Shown: positions 27,584-36,179, numbered from the stretch's first letter. The stretch: DNA of 64,000 nucleotides from Nostoc sp. KVJ20 (GCF_001712795.1 NZ_KV757671.1:1-64000); one strand, 5' to 3'. Made by a program: numbers and translations. Notes: generated from the sequence alone by a model not told the origin.

Positions 27584-27739
27584 AAACTTGACACCTTTGC
27601 AGGCTATAAACAGGACGCTTTGTGTTATCTGGCTTGAAGCACTAAATTACACACTAGGCAATGTATCTTATCAAGTTTCTATCCGAAGTGTCATGTCAAG
27701 ATGCCACTGATTGCTAATATTTCGATCAAAGAATGCTTT

Positions 27740-28126
27740 TTATTGATCGCGTTGCAATCGTTTTAACTCGTCTTGCAGGTTTAGCACTTCTTGGCGCAAC
27801 TTATCTACATTCTCATCAGTTGATGCCTCTTTCACCGTTGGTTCTTCATCGTCCTCTAAAATTTCAATACGGCGAGGTTCAGAAGGGGGTGTTGTCTCAG
27901 AGGTTTCAGCAGATGGTTGGGCTTGTTGGGCTTGCTTCATCATCTCTTCAACGAAGCGGCGGGCTTCTTCGGTGTTCATTTCGCCCTTGGCAACCATTTC
28001 ATCTGCCAGTTTTTGGACTTGCAATCGCACTTGGGCTAATTTTCCCCCTGCTTTCTCACCTGCGTAAGAAGCTAATCCAACACCGAGGTAAAAAGCTTTT
28101 TGAACAATATCTCCAAAACCAGGCAT
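27740..28126 (-). CDS. Phasin-like coiled-coil protein
   Basis: The 128-residue protein starts MPGFGDIVQKAFYLGVGLASYAGEKAG and continues in an amphipathic helix (LAQVRLQVQKLADEMVAKGEM, then EEARRFVEEMMKQAQ). A P/T/S/E-rich linker and a C-terminal coiled coil (VDKLRQEVLNLQDELKRLQ) follow. This is the pattern of PhaF/PhaI-like phasin-family proteins, which coat polyhydroxyalkanoate granules or act as small helical scaffolds. No PHA synthesis gene is near, so granule binding is only a family-based guess. The start is ATG 28126. Confidence 0.7.
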   Translation of the reverse strand: MPGFGDIVQKAFYLGVGLASYAGEKAGGKLAQVRLQVQKLADEMVAKGEMNTEEARRFVEEMMKQAQQAQPSAETSETTPPSEPRRIEILEDDEEPTVKEASTDENVDKLRQEVLNLQDELKRLQRDQ

Positions 28127-28285
28127 TGTTGCTGACCGCTCCTAAAAATAGGGCGACCCGGAGACTACGCCTACCACAAGCCTCCCGTGTTGCTGCTACC
28201 TTCCGGTTCTGACAAGATTTGGGTGTTGCGATCGCATAGATCCAGGTCTTATAAAAGCATAGCATTAAAATCCAGTAAGTGTGTG

Positions 28286-28552
28286 TTATTCCATAACAAT
28301 TCGCCATTCATAAAGTTGATAGGTGACGCAGCCGTGTTTCACCAACGGGTCATCAGCTACAATCGCTTCTGCTTCAGCCTTTGAGGTTGCCTCAAACAGC
28401 AACATCCCGCCTCTTTGCTCCGCCCAATAGCCTGTTCGGGCTTTGTGTCCTTTAGTAATCAAGTCCTGAATGTAGGCTTTGTGGGCAGGTACGTATTGGT
28501 CAAAGGTAGGTTTATCGACTTTGCCTTCTTCAATCTTTACAAACCAAGGCAT
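28286..28552 (-). CDS. YciI-family small protein
   Basis: The 88-residue protein has the YciI ferredoxin-like fold. A first strand MPWFVKIEEG leads to a helix containing YVPAHKAYIQDLITKG, with the family histidine in PAHKAYI. Then come GMLLFEATSKAEAEAIVADDPLVKHG, with the conserved aspartate pair, and a last strand VTYQLYEWRIV. YciI proteins are small cytosolic enzymes or sensors of mostly unknown activity. The gene is monocistronic and leftward. The start is ATG 28552, which gives the family length. Confidence 0.85.
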   Translation of the reverse strand: MPWFVKIEEGKVDKPTFDQYVPAHKAYIQDLITKGHKARTGYWAEQRGGMLLFEATSKAEAEAIVADDPLVKHGCVTYQLYEWRIVME

Positions 28553-28876
28553 AAGCGTTTTAACTCCAGTTACAAATATCTGAACCTTGTTTGAATAACT
28601 GTATATTTTATTCTCTGGAAGTTCCTAACTTCCAACTCTTGGCTTCCAGCTTCCACTAACTAGCCGTGTTGCTGTAAGTTGAAGTCGGAAGTTACCGCAA
28701 CGTGCAGCGCTGCATTCAGCCATCAACGATTGGCTTCCTTCCAAGGGTGTGTTGACACCCAGCAATAAAAAATGTATCTTCAAAGTATATACGTTAGACA
28801 AATTTTTAAAAGTGTTTCACTCCGAAAATCTAAAGTTCGGGCGTGTACCTCGCTAACAAAATATTTGGAGATAGCT

Positions 28877-29119
28877 ATGACGGCAGTTGTTGCTAAATGG
28901 GGAAATAGTTTAGCTATTCGGATTCCAAAAGCGGTAGCTGAACAAGCACATATAACTGAAGGGACAGGTATGGATATTACTGTGGAAGGTAGCAGTCTTA
29001 TCTTCACACCACGAAAAAGAAAAAAGTATACGCTTGATGAATTGCTTGAAGGTATGACTCCTGATAAATTTCATCCAGAATTTGAAACTGGAAATGCTGT
29101 GGGGAATGAGCATTGGTAG
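28877..29119 (+). CDS. mazE: MazE/AbrB-type antitoxin
   Basis: From ATG 28877 the protein is 80 residues. It opens with the MazE/SpoVT-AbrB DNA-binding strand-turn pattern: VVAKWGNSLAIRIPKAVAEQAHITEG, then MDITVEGSSLIFTPRKRKKYTLDELLEGMTPD. The C-terminal acidic tail (HPEFETGNAVGNEHW) would wrap the toxin. An upstream in-frame start at 28772 would add 35 residues unlike the family, so ATG 28877 is preferred. The stop overlaps the toxin gene's start region by 7 bases, the usual arrangement of an autoregulated toxin-antitoxin operon. Confidence 0.88.
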   Translation: MTAVVAKWGNSLAIRIPKAVAEQAHITEGTGMDITVEGSSLIFTPRKRKKYTLDELLEGMTPDKFHPEFETGNAVGNEHW

Positions 29120-29556
29120 TCAATCAATACTTTCCTAAAAGAGGAGATATTATCAAATTAGAATTTGGATCAGAACAGCAGTTTACGGCTGATTCAATCC
29201 AGCGTGCATTTGCCCTTTACAACTCAGGAATGTCATTTAATGACATTGCTATAACATTGAACAATGAACTACAACAGCAAGGGCGGGAGCAAAGGGGCTA
29301 CCGCCCTGCTCTTGTTATATCTCCAATTCAATACAATCGAATAGCTTCTTTAGTTTTAACGTGTCCTATAACCAGCAAAGCAAAAGGGCTTAGGTTTGAA
29401 GTTCCACTTGTTGAGGGAATGCAAACAAAAGGAGTTGTGTTAGCTGACCAAATTAAAACATTATCTTGGCAAGCTAGAAGGGCAAAATTTGTTGAAAGTG
29501 TTTCACAAGATTTAATAGAAGAAGTACAGGCAAAACTCGAAACATTAGTTTTATAA
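29113..29556 (+). CDS. mazF: MazF-family endoribonuclease toxin with an internal helical insertion
   Basis: The 147-residue protein contains all MazF blocks: FPKRGDIIKLEF (residues 7-18), RGYRPALVISPIQYNR (61-76), LTCPITSKAKG (82-92), and KGVVLADQIKTLSW (106-119). Arg64 and Thr87 are likely catalytic. Standard MazF goes from the first block to RRPALV with a short loop. Here ~35 extra residues (19-56) intervene, including ALYNSGMSFNDIAITLN, which looks like a helix-turn-helix. MazF cleaves single-stranded RNA at specific sites. No ATG is present; translation probably starts at TTG 29113, overlapping the antitoxin. Whether the insertion keeps activity is unknown. Confidence 0.85.
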   Translation: MVVNQYFPKRGDIIKLEFGSEQQFTADSIQRAFALYNSGMSFNDIAITLNNELQQQGREQRGYRPALVISPIQYNRIASLVLTCPITSKAKGLRFEVPLVEGMQTKGVVLADQIKTLSWQARRAKFVESVSQDLIEEVQAKLETLVL

Positions 29557-29652
29557 AACTAATTTTATTTAAATCTTTTACAGTTAGCTACGCATAGCTA
29601 ACTACAACACTGCTAAAATAAATCCAGAACTACTTGATGCCGTATCCATTCT

Positions 29653-30396
29653 ATGACTATAGCTCAAGAATTAGATTTTCAAGAAGGCATCTGCCAAGAT
29701 GTTATATTTCCCCCTGGCGATTTATATAGTGATGAGCCTCCCTTGGAAAGCGAACTGCATTTACGGCAAATAATCCTACTTTTAACATGTCTGGAATGGT
29801 TGTGGCGAGATCGAAATGATTTCTATGCGGCGGGAAATCTGACTATTTATTACAGTCCGCGCCAACGCAAATCAGAATACTTCCGAGGGCCAGACTTTTT
29901 TGTAGTTTTGGGAACTGAACGCAAAACCCGTAAAAGTTGGGTAGTCTGGGAAGAAGATGGCAAATATCCGAATGTAATTTTAGAAATTTTGTCTAACTCA
30001 ACAGCTAATACTGATAAAGGTTTAAAGAAAACAATTTATCAACAGACTTTCCGCACACTCGATTATTTTTGGTTTGACCCTTACACACAAGAATTTGCGG
30101 GATTTCATTTAGTAGATGGAGAATATCAACCTCTACAAGTAAGTGAACAAGGATATTTGTGGAGTCATCAGCTAGGGTTATATTTGGGAGTTTATGAAGG
30201 TTTATTGCGGTTTTTTACACGAGATGGGCAATTAGTACCAACACCTGAGGAAACGGCAGAACAAGCCGAACAAAAGGCAGAACAAGCCGAACAAAAGGCA
30301 GAACAGTCACAACAACAAGCAGAACAAGCTGAACAAAAAGCAGAACGTTTAGCAGCAAAACTACGGGAGTTAAATATTGACCCAGATACAATTTAG
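29653..30396 (+). CDS. Uma2-family (DUF820) restriction-endonuclease-fold protein
   Basis: The 247-residue protein has the PD-(D/E)XK core of the very abundant cyanobacterial Uma2 family: FRGPDFFVVL (the first catalytic Asp), then NVILEILSNSTANTDKGLKK (Glu and Lys), then YQQTFRTLDYFWFDP. A low-complexity C-terminal coiled coil follows, with QAEQKAE-type repeats about residues 198-232. Length and repeat number of this tail often vary. The function is unproved; nuclease action and an association with mobile DNA are guesses in the field. It is a single gene. The start is ATG 29653. Confidence 0.88.
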   Translation: MTIAQELDFQEGICQDVIFPPGDLYSDEPPLESELHLRQIILLLTCLEWLWRDRNDFYAAGNLTIYYSPRQRKSEYFRGPDFFVVLGTERKTRKSWVVWEEDGKYPNVILEILSNSTANTDKGLKKTIYQQTFRTLDYFWFDPYTQEFAGFHLVDGEYQPLQVSEQGYLWSHQLGLYLGVYEGLLRFFTRDGQLVPTPEETAEQAEQKAEQAEQKAEQSQQQAEQAEQKAERLAAKLRELNIDPDTI

Positions 30397-30472
30397 ACTA
30401 CTGCGATCGCCTTTTGAATTTATAATCTATTGCTCAACACTCCACAAATATATGAGCGATCGCTTCACTATT

Positions 30473-33175
30473 TCATTTAGGATAGTGTTGTGCTAAAAAC
30501 TCCTCAGCTTCAGTCTTATCTTTAATTATTCCATCCAAGGTAGCAGCAAGCATATCATCTAATATCTGCCGATATTGAGGCCCTGGTTTGTAACCAAGTT
30601 TTTTTAAATCATTACCATTCAATAGTGGCTGCACATTCGCCCAAACAGTTAAATATTCCCAAATCTGATGTCTAAGCGATCGCGGACTTTGCACAGCGAT
30701 TAAAATCAGCAGTGGTAAATCGTACTTTCGCAACAGCTGTACTACTTGACTGGGACTTTGACATTTAGGCAAAGATTGCATCATCTCAGATTGGGCAGAA
30801 GCCAAGTTTTGCAAGCGTTTAATGCCATCTTCTTGTAGTTGCAGATTTTTTGCTACTTTCGCCCGATATTGTGGTGCTAAATAGGCGATTAACGTTTCTA
30901 AGCGCATTTCCCAATGGATGAGGGTTTGTTCAGCATCAAATCGCCGCAAACAGCGTTCTAGCAAACGTAATTGTTGTAGGACTTCCACATCTAGCTTCAG
31001 GGTAGGATGGATACATTGCAATGCCCCTAAATTATTGAGTAACTGTAAAGCCGATTTCCAGTAGGGGACTTCTAAGATGTGTTTTAATTCTGTTTTCAGT
31101 CGAGTTTGTAGGGCTGGGGTTTTGGTATTCTCTTGGGAAGTGCGATCGTAAACACCACTGTTGATCGCATAGCGAATAAACTCTTCAGTTTGCGGTTCTA
31201 TGTGAAATCCGAAGCGCACAGCAAACCGCACACCGCGATAAATCCGGGTGGGGTCTTCTATAAAGCTGTTGGCGTGTAAAACTCGAATTTGTTTAGCTTG
31301 TAAATCGAGTAATCCCCCAAAGAAATCGAGTAATTCACCAGCACGGGGAGTAGTAAGCCGCAAAGCGATCGCATTAATGGTAAAATCTCGACGATACAAG
31401 TCTTGACGAATCGAACTCGCCTCAACTTCTGGATTCGCCGCCGGGTAAGGATAAAACTCTGTTCTAGCGGTGGCAATATCTACCCAAAGAGAATCTAATT
31501 CTGGGTCTTTGTGCCACAACAAAGCCGCAGTTTGAAAAGCCCCGTGGATTTCTAAACGAGCCGCAGGGTAAAGTTGTTGGAGTGCTTTTGCTAGTTCCAC
31601 ACCAGCGCCAACATCTGCTGATTTGTGAAAGCCATCAACTACTAGGTCAATATCGTTAATTATCAAGCTACCTGCTGTCTTAGCTAACAGCAAATCCCGC
31701 ACCGCACCTCCTACTAAATAAAGATGCCAACCCCTTTTTTCGGCTTCTTGCGATGCGATGGTGAGTAATTGCCATAACTGAGGAGCAAGTTTATTTTGCA
31801 ACTCAGTGCTAAGAGGAATTTTGAATTTTGAATTTTGAATTTTGAATTTTTCCTCTTCTCCATCTTCATCCCTTTCCTGATGTAATTCCCGCAAGACATC
31901 AGTACGAGTGACAAGACCAACTAACTGCCCATTTTCCAATACTGGCAAGCGTCCGATATCATAAGTCACCATCAGCGACTCAATTTGTGGCAGTGTCGTA
32001 TCTGGTGTAATTGTTTTCAGATTTCTTGTCATGTAGCCCTTAACTGGCGCATGACTAAATCCGTGATGTAAGGCGATATCAATATCTCGGCGCGAAATAA
32101 TACCTACTAGTTGCTCTTGAGTATCAACTACAGATAAACCAGAGTGTCCATAGCGTAATAAAATGCGTTGTGCTTCAGCAATTGTGGTTTCAGGGAGAAT
32201 CGTGCGGACAGGAGAAGACATCAAATCCCTCGCGGTGGGGGGATGGGGAATTTGCGCTTTTATCCCGTCAAGGAGTTGTTTTAAGATTGCTTGCGAATCA
32301 ACTCCCCTTAGATTTAGCGATGCGGCTTGTGAATGACCGCCACCACCCAAGAGTTGGAATAATCGGTTAAGATTCGTCTTGGGAATTTGCGATCGCCCAA
32401 TCACACTTAAACTTGAATCCCCTTTACCTAGATACTCATTAGCCAACAGTAGGGCATCAATTTCGGTTAATTCCACGAGTTCCGATGCCAAACTCGATAA
32501 TCCAGGCACAAAATTTTTAGTTCTTAGAGTTACCCAAGCAACAGTATATCCACGCAGGCAAAGATATTCTAAATTTTCTAGAGATTCAGTTAATAACTGT
32601 TGCAATTGCAAAGACAAGCCAGGGTCACGGTAAGTAGAAATTACCGATAAACTTGCACCTTGTTGCATCAACCAAGCCAAAGCTAAAGCATCCCGTGGTG
32701 TGGACTGGTCAAAGGTCAAGGAGCCAGTGTCAACGTGGATACCCAAAGCCATCACAGTCGCTTCAGCAGGAGTCAGGGAAATTTCCTGTTGTTGCAATTG
32801 CTCCACAATTAAAGTTGTGGTAGCTCCTACTGAGTCAATATGCGATTGCGTCGCGGGAATATCTGATTCTTGTCCTAAATGATGGTCATAAACTATAATT
32901 TCTTTGAGATTGGGTAAATATAACCACTCAGCAGCTTTACCCAAGCGATCGCGCTGTTGCGTATCCACCACAGTCAGAGAACGAATTTTTTCAGCATTCA
33001 CCGAACGCCGTTCAATTAGCGGATATTCATCCCGATGCAATGCTAAAAAATCCCGTACAGGAGGGTGAGAACCGCCAGTCAGCACAATCTTACTTCCCGG
33101 TAGTAGGCGCGTTAACCCTACTGCTGCTCCTAATGCGTCAAAATCTGCTGTCGTGTGGCAAAGAATTAAATCCAT
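30473..33175 (-). CDS. cca: DHH-CBS-CBS-CCA-adding tRNA nucleotidyltransferase fusion
   Basis: From ATG 33175 the protein has 900 residues. N to C: a DHH phosphoesterase domain (CHTTADFDALG, DTQQRDR, DHH in VYDHHLGQ), a DHHA1 segment with GGGGHSQAAS, two CBS domains (LMSSPVRTILPE...GIISRRDIDIA and YMTRNLKTITPD...GLVTRTDVL), and a class II nucleotidyltransferase (YLVGGAVRDLLL, NDIDLVVDG, RRDFTINAIAL, DPTRIYRGVRFAVRFGF). It adds or repairs the 3'-CCA of tRNA; the DHH part may degrade nanoRNA or cyclic nucleotides. An in-frame heptamer insertion lies between CBS2 and the transferase (31811-31856). A start at 33196 would add seven non-family residues. It is monocistronic. Confidence 0.92.
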   Translation of the reverse strand: MDLILCHTTADFDALGAAVGLTRLLPGSKIVLTGGSHPPVRDFLALHRDEYPLIERRSVNAEKIRSLTVVDTQQRDRLGKAAEWLYLPNLKEIIVYDHHLGQESDIPATQSHIDSVGATTTLIVEQLQQQEISLTPAEATVMALGIHVDTGSLTFDQSTPRDALALAWLMQQGASLSVISTYRDPGLSLQLQQLLTESLENLEYLCLRGYTVAWVTLRTKNFVPGLSSLASELVELTEIDALLLANEYLGKGDSSLSVIGRSQIPKTNLNRLFQLLGGGGHSQAASLNLRGVDSQAILKQLLDGIKAQIPHPPTARDLMSSPVRTILPETTIAEAQRILLRYGHSGLSVVDTQEQLVGIISRRDIDIALHHGFSHAPVKGYMTRNLKTITPDTTLPQIESLMVTYDIGRLPVLENGQLVGLVTRTDVLRELHQERDEDGEEEKFKIQNSKFKIPLSTELQNKLAPQLWQLLTIASQEAEKRGWHLYLVGGAVRDLLLAKTAGSLIINDIDLVVDGFHKSADVGAGVELAKALQQLYPAARLEIHGAFQTAALLWHKDPELDSLWVDIATARTEFYPYPAANPEVEASSIRQDLYRRDFTINAIALRLTTPRAGELLDFFGGLLDLQAKQIRVLHANSFIEDPTRIYRGVRFAVRFGFHIEPQTEEFIRYAINSGVYDRTSQENTKTPALQTRLKTELKHILEVPYWKSALQLLNNLGALQCIHPTLKLDVEVLQQLRLLERCLRRFDAEQTLIHWEMRLETLIAYLAPQYRAKVAKNLQLQEDGIKRLQNLASAQSEMMQSLPKCQSPSQVVQLLRKYDLPLLILIAVQSPRSLRHQIWEYLTVWANVQPLLNGNDLKKLGYKPGPQYRQILDDMLAATLDGIIKDKTEAEEFLAQHYPK
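31811..31856. repeat. TTTTGAA heptamer array inside the cca coding sequence
   Basis: About five tandem heptamers (AATTTTG/TTTTGAA) are translated as KFKIQNSKFKI in the linker between the second CBS domain and the nucleotidyltransferase. The same heptamer occurs in a spacer at 41268-41303, so the array is a dispersed repeat in a coding sequence. Confidence 0.9.
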
Positions 33176-33730
33176 AGTTAAGTAGTCATTAGTCATTGGT
33201 ACTTAAACAAAGAACAAATGACTAAGATGTTGTAGTTTCTGGTAGCTTAAAAACAAGAAAAAAGTGTCAGTGTCGCCCTTTAGCTAAAATGGGCAGAAGC
33301 CTCACCCTTAAGCCCTGAAAGTCAGCACTGTAATTGTCAAATATTCTGAATATAGATGATCGGGGCGTTGTATGATTTAATTGGTTACTCGCCGCCACGG
33401 TCGTTGATACACCTCTAGACAGCCCTCTGGGAAACCTACGTGAAACGTTGGACAACGGGAAACGAGTAGGCATCCTTTCAAAGAAAGCAAATTTACCATT
33501 GGTTGACACATCAGTGCAAAAGTCATAAGCAATTCATCCTGTGTCGTAAAATTTGTGGGGTACGAAAGGAAGAAAAAATCAAATTGTCTCCGTTGGGGTA
33601 TCACGGGGACATAAAACTAAAGCTCAGGAAATGTCCTATGCGATCGCAGGAGTCACTGAGAAGCCTACACTGTACAGCTTACTGTTAATGTAGGACATAT
33701 CACTATTTCGCTGTATTGGGAGAAGCAAAA
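33176..33730. other. Spacer upstream of psbZ
   Basis: The region holds AGTCATT heptamers at 33182-33225, then ~470 bases with several short overlapping frames, none protein-like. Around 33385-33470 is a GC-richer stretch (ACTCGCCGCCACGGTCG to GGGAAACGAG) that may be a dispersed repeat or a leader RNA. The bases before 33731 presumably include the psbZ promoter. Confidence 0.4.
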
Positions 33731-33919
33731 ATGACCATAATATTTCAATTTGCCTTGATAGGTCTAGTCCTATTGTCCTTTGTCCTAGTTGTTGGGGTTC
33801 CTGTTGCTTACGCCACTCCCCAAAATTGGAATGATTCTAAAAAACTGCTCTGGGTTGGCTCTGGTGTCTGGATTGGTTTGGTGTTTTTAGTTGGTTTGTT
33901 AAACTTTTTTGTCGTGTAG
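33731..33919 (+). CDS. psbZ: Photosystem II subunit PsbZ
   Basis: The 62-residue protein has two membrane helices: MTIIFQFALIGLVLLSFVLV and WVGSGVWIGLVFLVGLLNFF. The connecting loop VAYATPQNWNDSKKLL is the family hallmark. PsbZ (Ycf9) sits at the edge of the PSII core and helps antenna and dimer interactions in the thylakoid membrane. ATG 33731 is preceded by GGGAGAAG and gives the standard N-terminus; an upstream in-frame start would add five residues. It is followed by ribH, a gene order I recall from other cyanobacteria, but a long hairpin separates them. Confidence 0.97.
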   Translation: MTIIFQFALIGLVLLSFVLVVGVPVAYATPQNWNDSKKLLWVGSGVWIGLVFLVGLLNFFVV

Positions 33920-33958
33920 GCGACGGCTTCGCTCTGGCGCAGGCACATAATATAAGAA

Positions 33959-34058
33959 CTAGAGGAGCAGAAAAGCCAAGGTCAAAGGTTAAAGGAAACA
34001 AGAAATTTTTTCTTTTTCCTGGTTCCTTCATCCTGACTGGGCTTTCCTGCTCCTCTAA
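33959..34058. repeat. ~100-base nested inverted repeat between psbZ and ribH
   Basis: The outer arms are TAGAGGAGCAGAAAAGCC and GGGCTTTCCTGCTCCTCTA, with an inner imperfect pair AAAGGAAACAAGAAA / TTTCTTTTTCCTGGTTCCTT. The whole spacer could form one long cruciform or RNA stem. It may be the psbZ terminator, a processing site, or a fold-back repeat. Confidence 0.8.
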
Positions 34059-34111
34059 ATTTAAATAAGAAATGTATATTGGCCAGAAGTATAGTTGATA
34101 AAGAGGCAGTC

Positions 34112-34690
34112 ATGGCAGTTTTCGAGGGAACTTTTACTCAAACGGAACCTTTGCGTTTTGCAGTGGTTATTGGTCGATTCAATGACCTCGTTACCGGAAA
34201 GCTGCTAGAGGGTTGTCAAGATTGTTTGAAACGCCACGGTGTAGATCCTAACCCGCAAGGTAATCAGGTGGACTATGTTTGGGTGCCAGGAAGTTTTGAA
34301 GTACCTTTAGTAGCTCGGCAACTAGCACTTTCCCATCGTTATGATGCTGTAATTTGTCTAGGTGCAGTTATTCGAGGGCAAACACCCCACTTTGATTACG
34401 TATCCGCCGAGGTTTCTAAAGGCATTGCCGCCGCTAGCTTTCAAACTGGAGTGCCAGTGATTTTTGGCATTTTGACAGTAGATACTATGCAGCAAGCCTT
34501 AGAACGGGCAGGCATCAAAGGTAATCATGGTTGGGATTATGCCTTGAATGCCCTAGAAATGGCAAGCCTCATGCGGCAACTGCGTTCTAACCTGGCAGAG
34601 CCATATTCTCGTAATAGCCAATCTTTGCCAGCCTCTTTTCAAGGTGCCAGCATCGGCAATTTAACTGCGGAGTCAGAAGAACTAGGCTAG
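34112..34690 (+). CDS. ribH: 6,7-dimethyl-8-ribityllumazine synthase
   Basis: RibH condenses 5-amino-6-ribitylaminouracil with 3,4-dihydroxy-2-butanone 4-phosphate, the next-to-last step of riboflavin synthesis, as a large cytosolic oligomer. From ATG 34112 it has 192 residues. Visible are VVIGRFNDLVTGKLLEG, the WVPGSFEVPL block, CLGAVIRGQTPHFDYVS with the substrate-binding histidine, and the closing GNHGWDYALNALEMASL. A ~30-residue S/N-rich tail after the core is common in cyanobacteria. A start at 34079 would add 11 non-family residues. It follows psbZ after a long hairpin, so it may be expressed separately. Confidence 0.96.
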   Translation: MAVFEGTFTQTEPLRFAVVIGRFNDLVTGKLLEGCQDCLKRHGVDPNPQGNQVDYVWVPGSFEVPLVARQLALSHRYDAVICLGAVIRGQTPHFDYVSAEVSKGIAAASFQTGVPVIFGILTVDTMQQALERAGIKGNHGWDYALNALEMASLMRQLRSNLAEPYSRNSQSLPASFQGASIGNLTAESEELG

Positions 34691-34693
34691 GGC

Positions 34694-34760
34694 GTCATTA
34701 GTCATTTGTCCTTTGTTATTCACTAATGACCAATGACCAATGACTAATGACTAAATAAAT
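34694..34760. repeat. AATGACY/AGTCATT heptamers, inverted pair
   Basis: GTCATTAGTCATTTGTC and, about 15 bases on, AATGACCAATGACCAATGAC plus further AATGACT heptamers form complementary arms just before the tRNA gene. Similar arrays lie at 12930, 33182, 45461, 46736, 51140 and 53568. Confidence 0.85.
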
Positions 34761-34814
34761 TAAGGGGTTGACAATTAAGGATAAATCTGAGATATTGATA
34801 TATGGCAATTGATT

Positions 34815-34886
34815 GCGGGTGTAGCTCAGTGGTAGAGCGTCACCTTGCCAAGGTGAATGTCGCGCGTTCGAATCGCGTCACCCGCT
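34815..34886 (+). tRNA. trnG-GCC: tRNA-Gly (GCC anticodon)
   Basis: A complete cloverleaf can be drawn. The acceptor stem is GCGGGTG / CACCCGC, the D-loop GTAGCTCAGTGGTAGAGC, the anticodon stem TCACC / GGTGA with loop TTGCCAA (anticodon GCC), and the T-arm GCGCGTTCGAATCGCGT. The discriminator base is T and the CCA is not exactly encoded (TCCA follows). It reads GGC and GGU codons. Confidence 0.97.
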
Positions 34887-34894
34887 TCCAACTA

Positions 34895-34937
34895 AAACCT
34901 CTTAGAGTTAAAAAATTCTAAGGGGTTTAGTGTTTTT
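34895..34937 (+). terminator. Terminator after tRNA-Gly
   Basis: The 12-base stem AAACCTCTTAGA / TCTAAGGGGTTT (one G-T pair) around an A/T loop is followed by AGTGTTTTTAG. It is placed nine bases after the tRNA. Confidence 0.75.
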
Positions 34938-35650
34938 AGGGTGCATTTCAGTGTTCGTCGATTCACTCTTCAATCCTGTGGACAGATAGAGTAAACAAAT
35001 CGTCTACTCTCCCAATTTGAATATTGCCCACTCAAATTGTGTCACCCACTCGCTAAGAAATATAAAACTCAGCTTCACAATAGTTTAGATATTCATTAGC
35101 TTGACTACAATCTTTATAGGTGTAATCAATTTGTTTCCTATAGGGTGTATTACACTGGACTAAAGGTGGCTACTTAAATAATAGTGTTGTCAGGTGCAAA
35201 ACGTCTTTTAGCAGTGAAGTGAGCCACAATCTATTTGGGCAAAGAGTCACACACATTCTCTGGATGTTTTGCCAATTTCCGCTCTTGAAATGCTGATGAG
35301 ATGCAAGGAATACAGATTGGAGATAATCCCGATCTAACCTTGATAGTTGGATAGTAATATATAGTAACCCCAAGGAAAATTAGCGGGTTTATTGGTGTCT
35401 GTTGTTTATCAGCGTAGCCTTCCCAAACGATTTGTTTTAGGAGTGGTCGCCACGTAGGCTTAAAATTGTACCAGGTGTGTCAGCATAATAAATGCCCAAA
35501 AACGCAACCACTTACCTTGAAAGCGACAGATGAAGAGAAGGAAATTTTTCAATAAGATTGTCAGCTATGGGGAAAGACTACAAACAGAGAACCCCGTACT
35601 GATATGGCAATTAGGATACCTTAAGTTAGCTACATCTACTGTTTGCAATC
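34938..35650. other. 700-base spacer downstream of the tRNA, no gene recognised
   Basis: I see no convincing protein frame or RNA. A leftward 67-codon frame (35170-35373) has no family character or ribosome site. The position next to a tRNA gene is typical for integration, but no tRNA 3'-end duplication or integrase remains is visible. The last ~100 bases should contain the promoter of the 35651 gene. Confidence 0.4.
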
Positions 35651-36175
35651 ATGGCGATATTTGCATCGCCTGTCTATCTATATAAAGAAAGAAGCCTTAT
35701 CAGGCATTTACCAAGACATTATATTCTCGTAGTTCGTGTAAAACACGCTCAAGTTATTAGAACGCTTGTGCAATCTCAAAAACCTGAAAAAATCGACTTC
35801 AATACCGAATACCCCTGTCCCTGTCGTCGCCGGGGTCAGTTAATTCCGATTACGCTGACAGAAGCATTTGGTTGCGATCGCTGTCAGCAAATCTTTGTAG
35901 TAGAAGATAATGGTCATGTCCTAGAACAGCTTTCTACCACCTATCCCTACAAGCGGGCTTGGCGTTGGATGGGAAATAGTTGGCATGTTGTCCATCCCCG
36001 CTTGGGAGAAAGCTATCTGCCTATAGCACTTGGCATTATTTTCGTGCTAGTGATTATATGGCTGCCATTAGCACTGCGATTGGCAAATAGTTCCAGTATT
36101 ATTGCTTGGGCAATGGTGGCGGTGCTATTAGCTATTCTGCCAGCACTAATGGTCTGGCTTACCTACAGACGTTAA
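35651..36175 (+). CDS. Zinc-ribbon-like membrane protein upstream of proA
   Basis: The 174-residue protein has a soluble N-terminal half with two cysteine pairs, YPCPCRRRGQ and GCDRCQQIF, about 20 residues apart, which is compatible with a zinc ribbon. Two C-terminal membrane spans follow (YLPIALGIIFVLVIIWLPLAL and IIAWAMVAVLLAILPALMVWL). I recognise it as a cyanobacterial hypothetical type without known function. It ends four bases before proA, so the two are probably co-transcribed. Position does not show a role in proline synthesis. The start is ATG 35651; ATGs a little further in are not excluded. Confidence 0.75.
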   Translation: MAIFASPVYLYKERSLIRHLPRHYILVVRVKHAQVIRTLVQSQKPEKIDFNTEYPCPCRRRGQLIPITLTEAFGCDRCQQIFVVEDNGHVLEQLSTTYPYKRAWRWMGNSWHVVHPRLGESYLPIALGIIFVLVIIWLPLALRLANSSSIIAWAMVAVLLAILPALMVWLTYRR

Positions 36176-36179
36176 CTCA

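Noticed and set aside
33267..33688. Three overlapping short frames in the spacer before psbZ
   Set aside because: They overlap each other on both strands and show no family character.
34930..35650. Integrated element next to the tRNA-Gly gene
   Set aside because: No tRNA 3'-end duplication, integrase or other mobile gene could be seen in this spacer.
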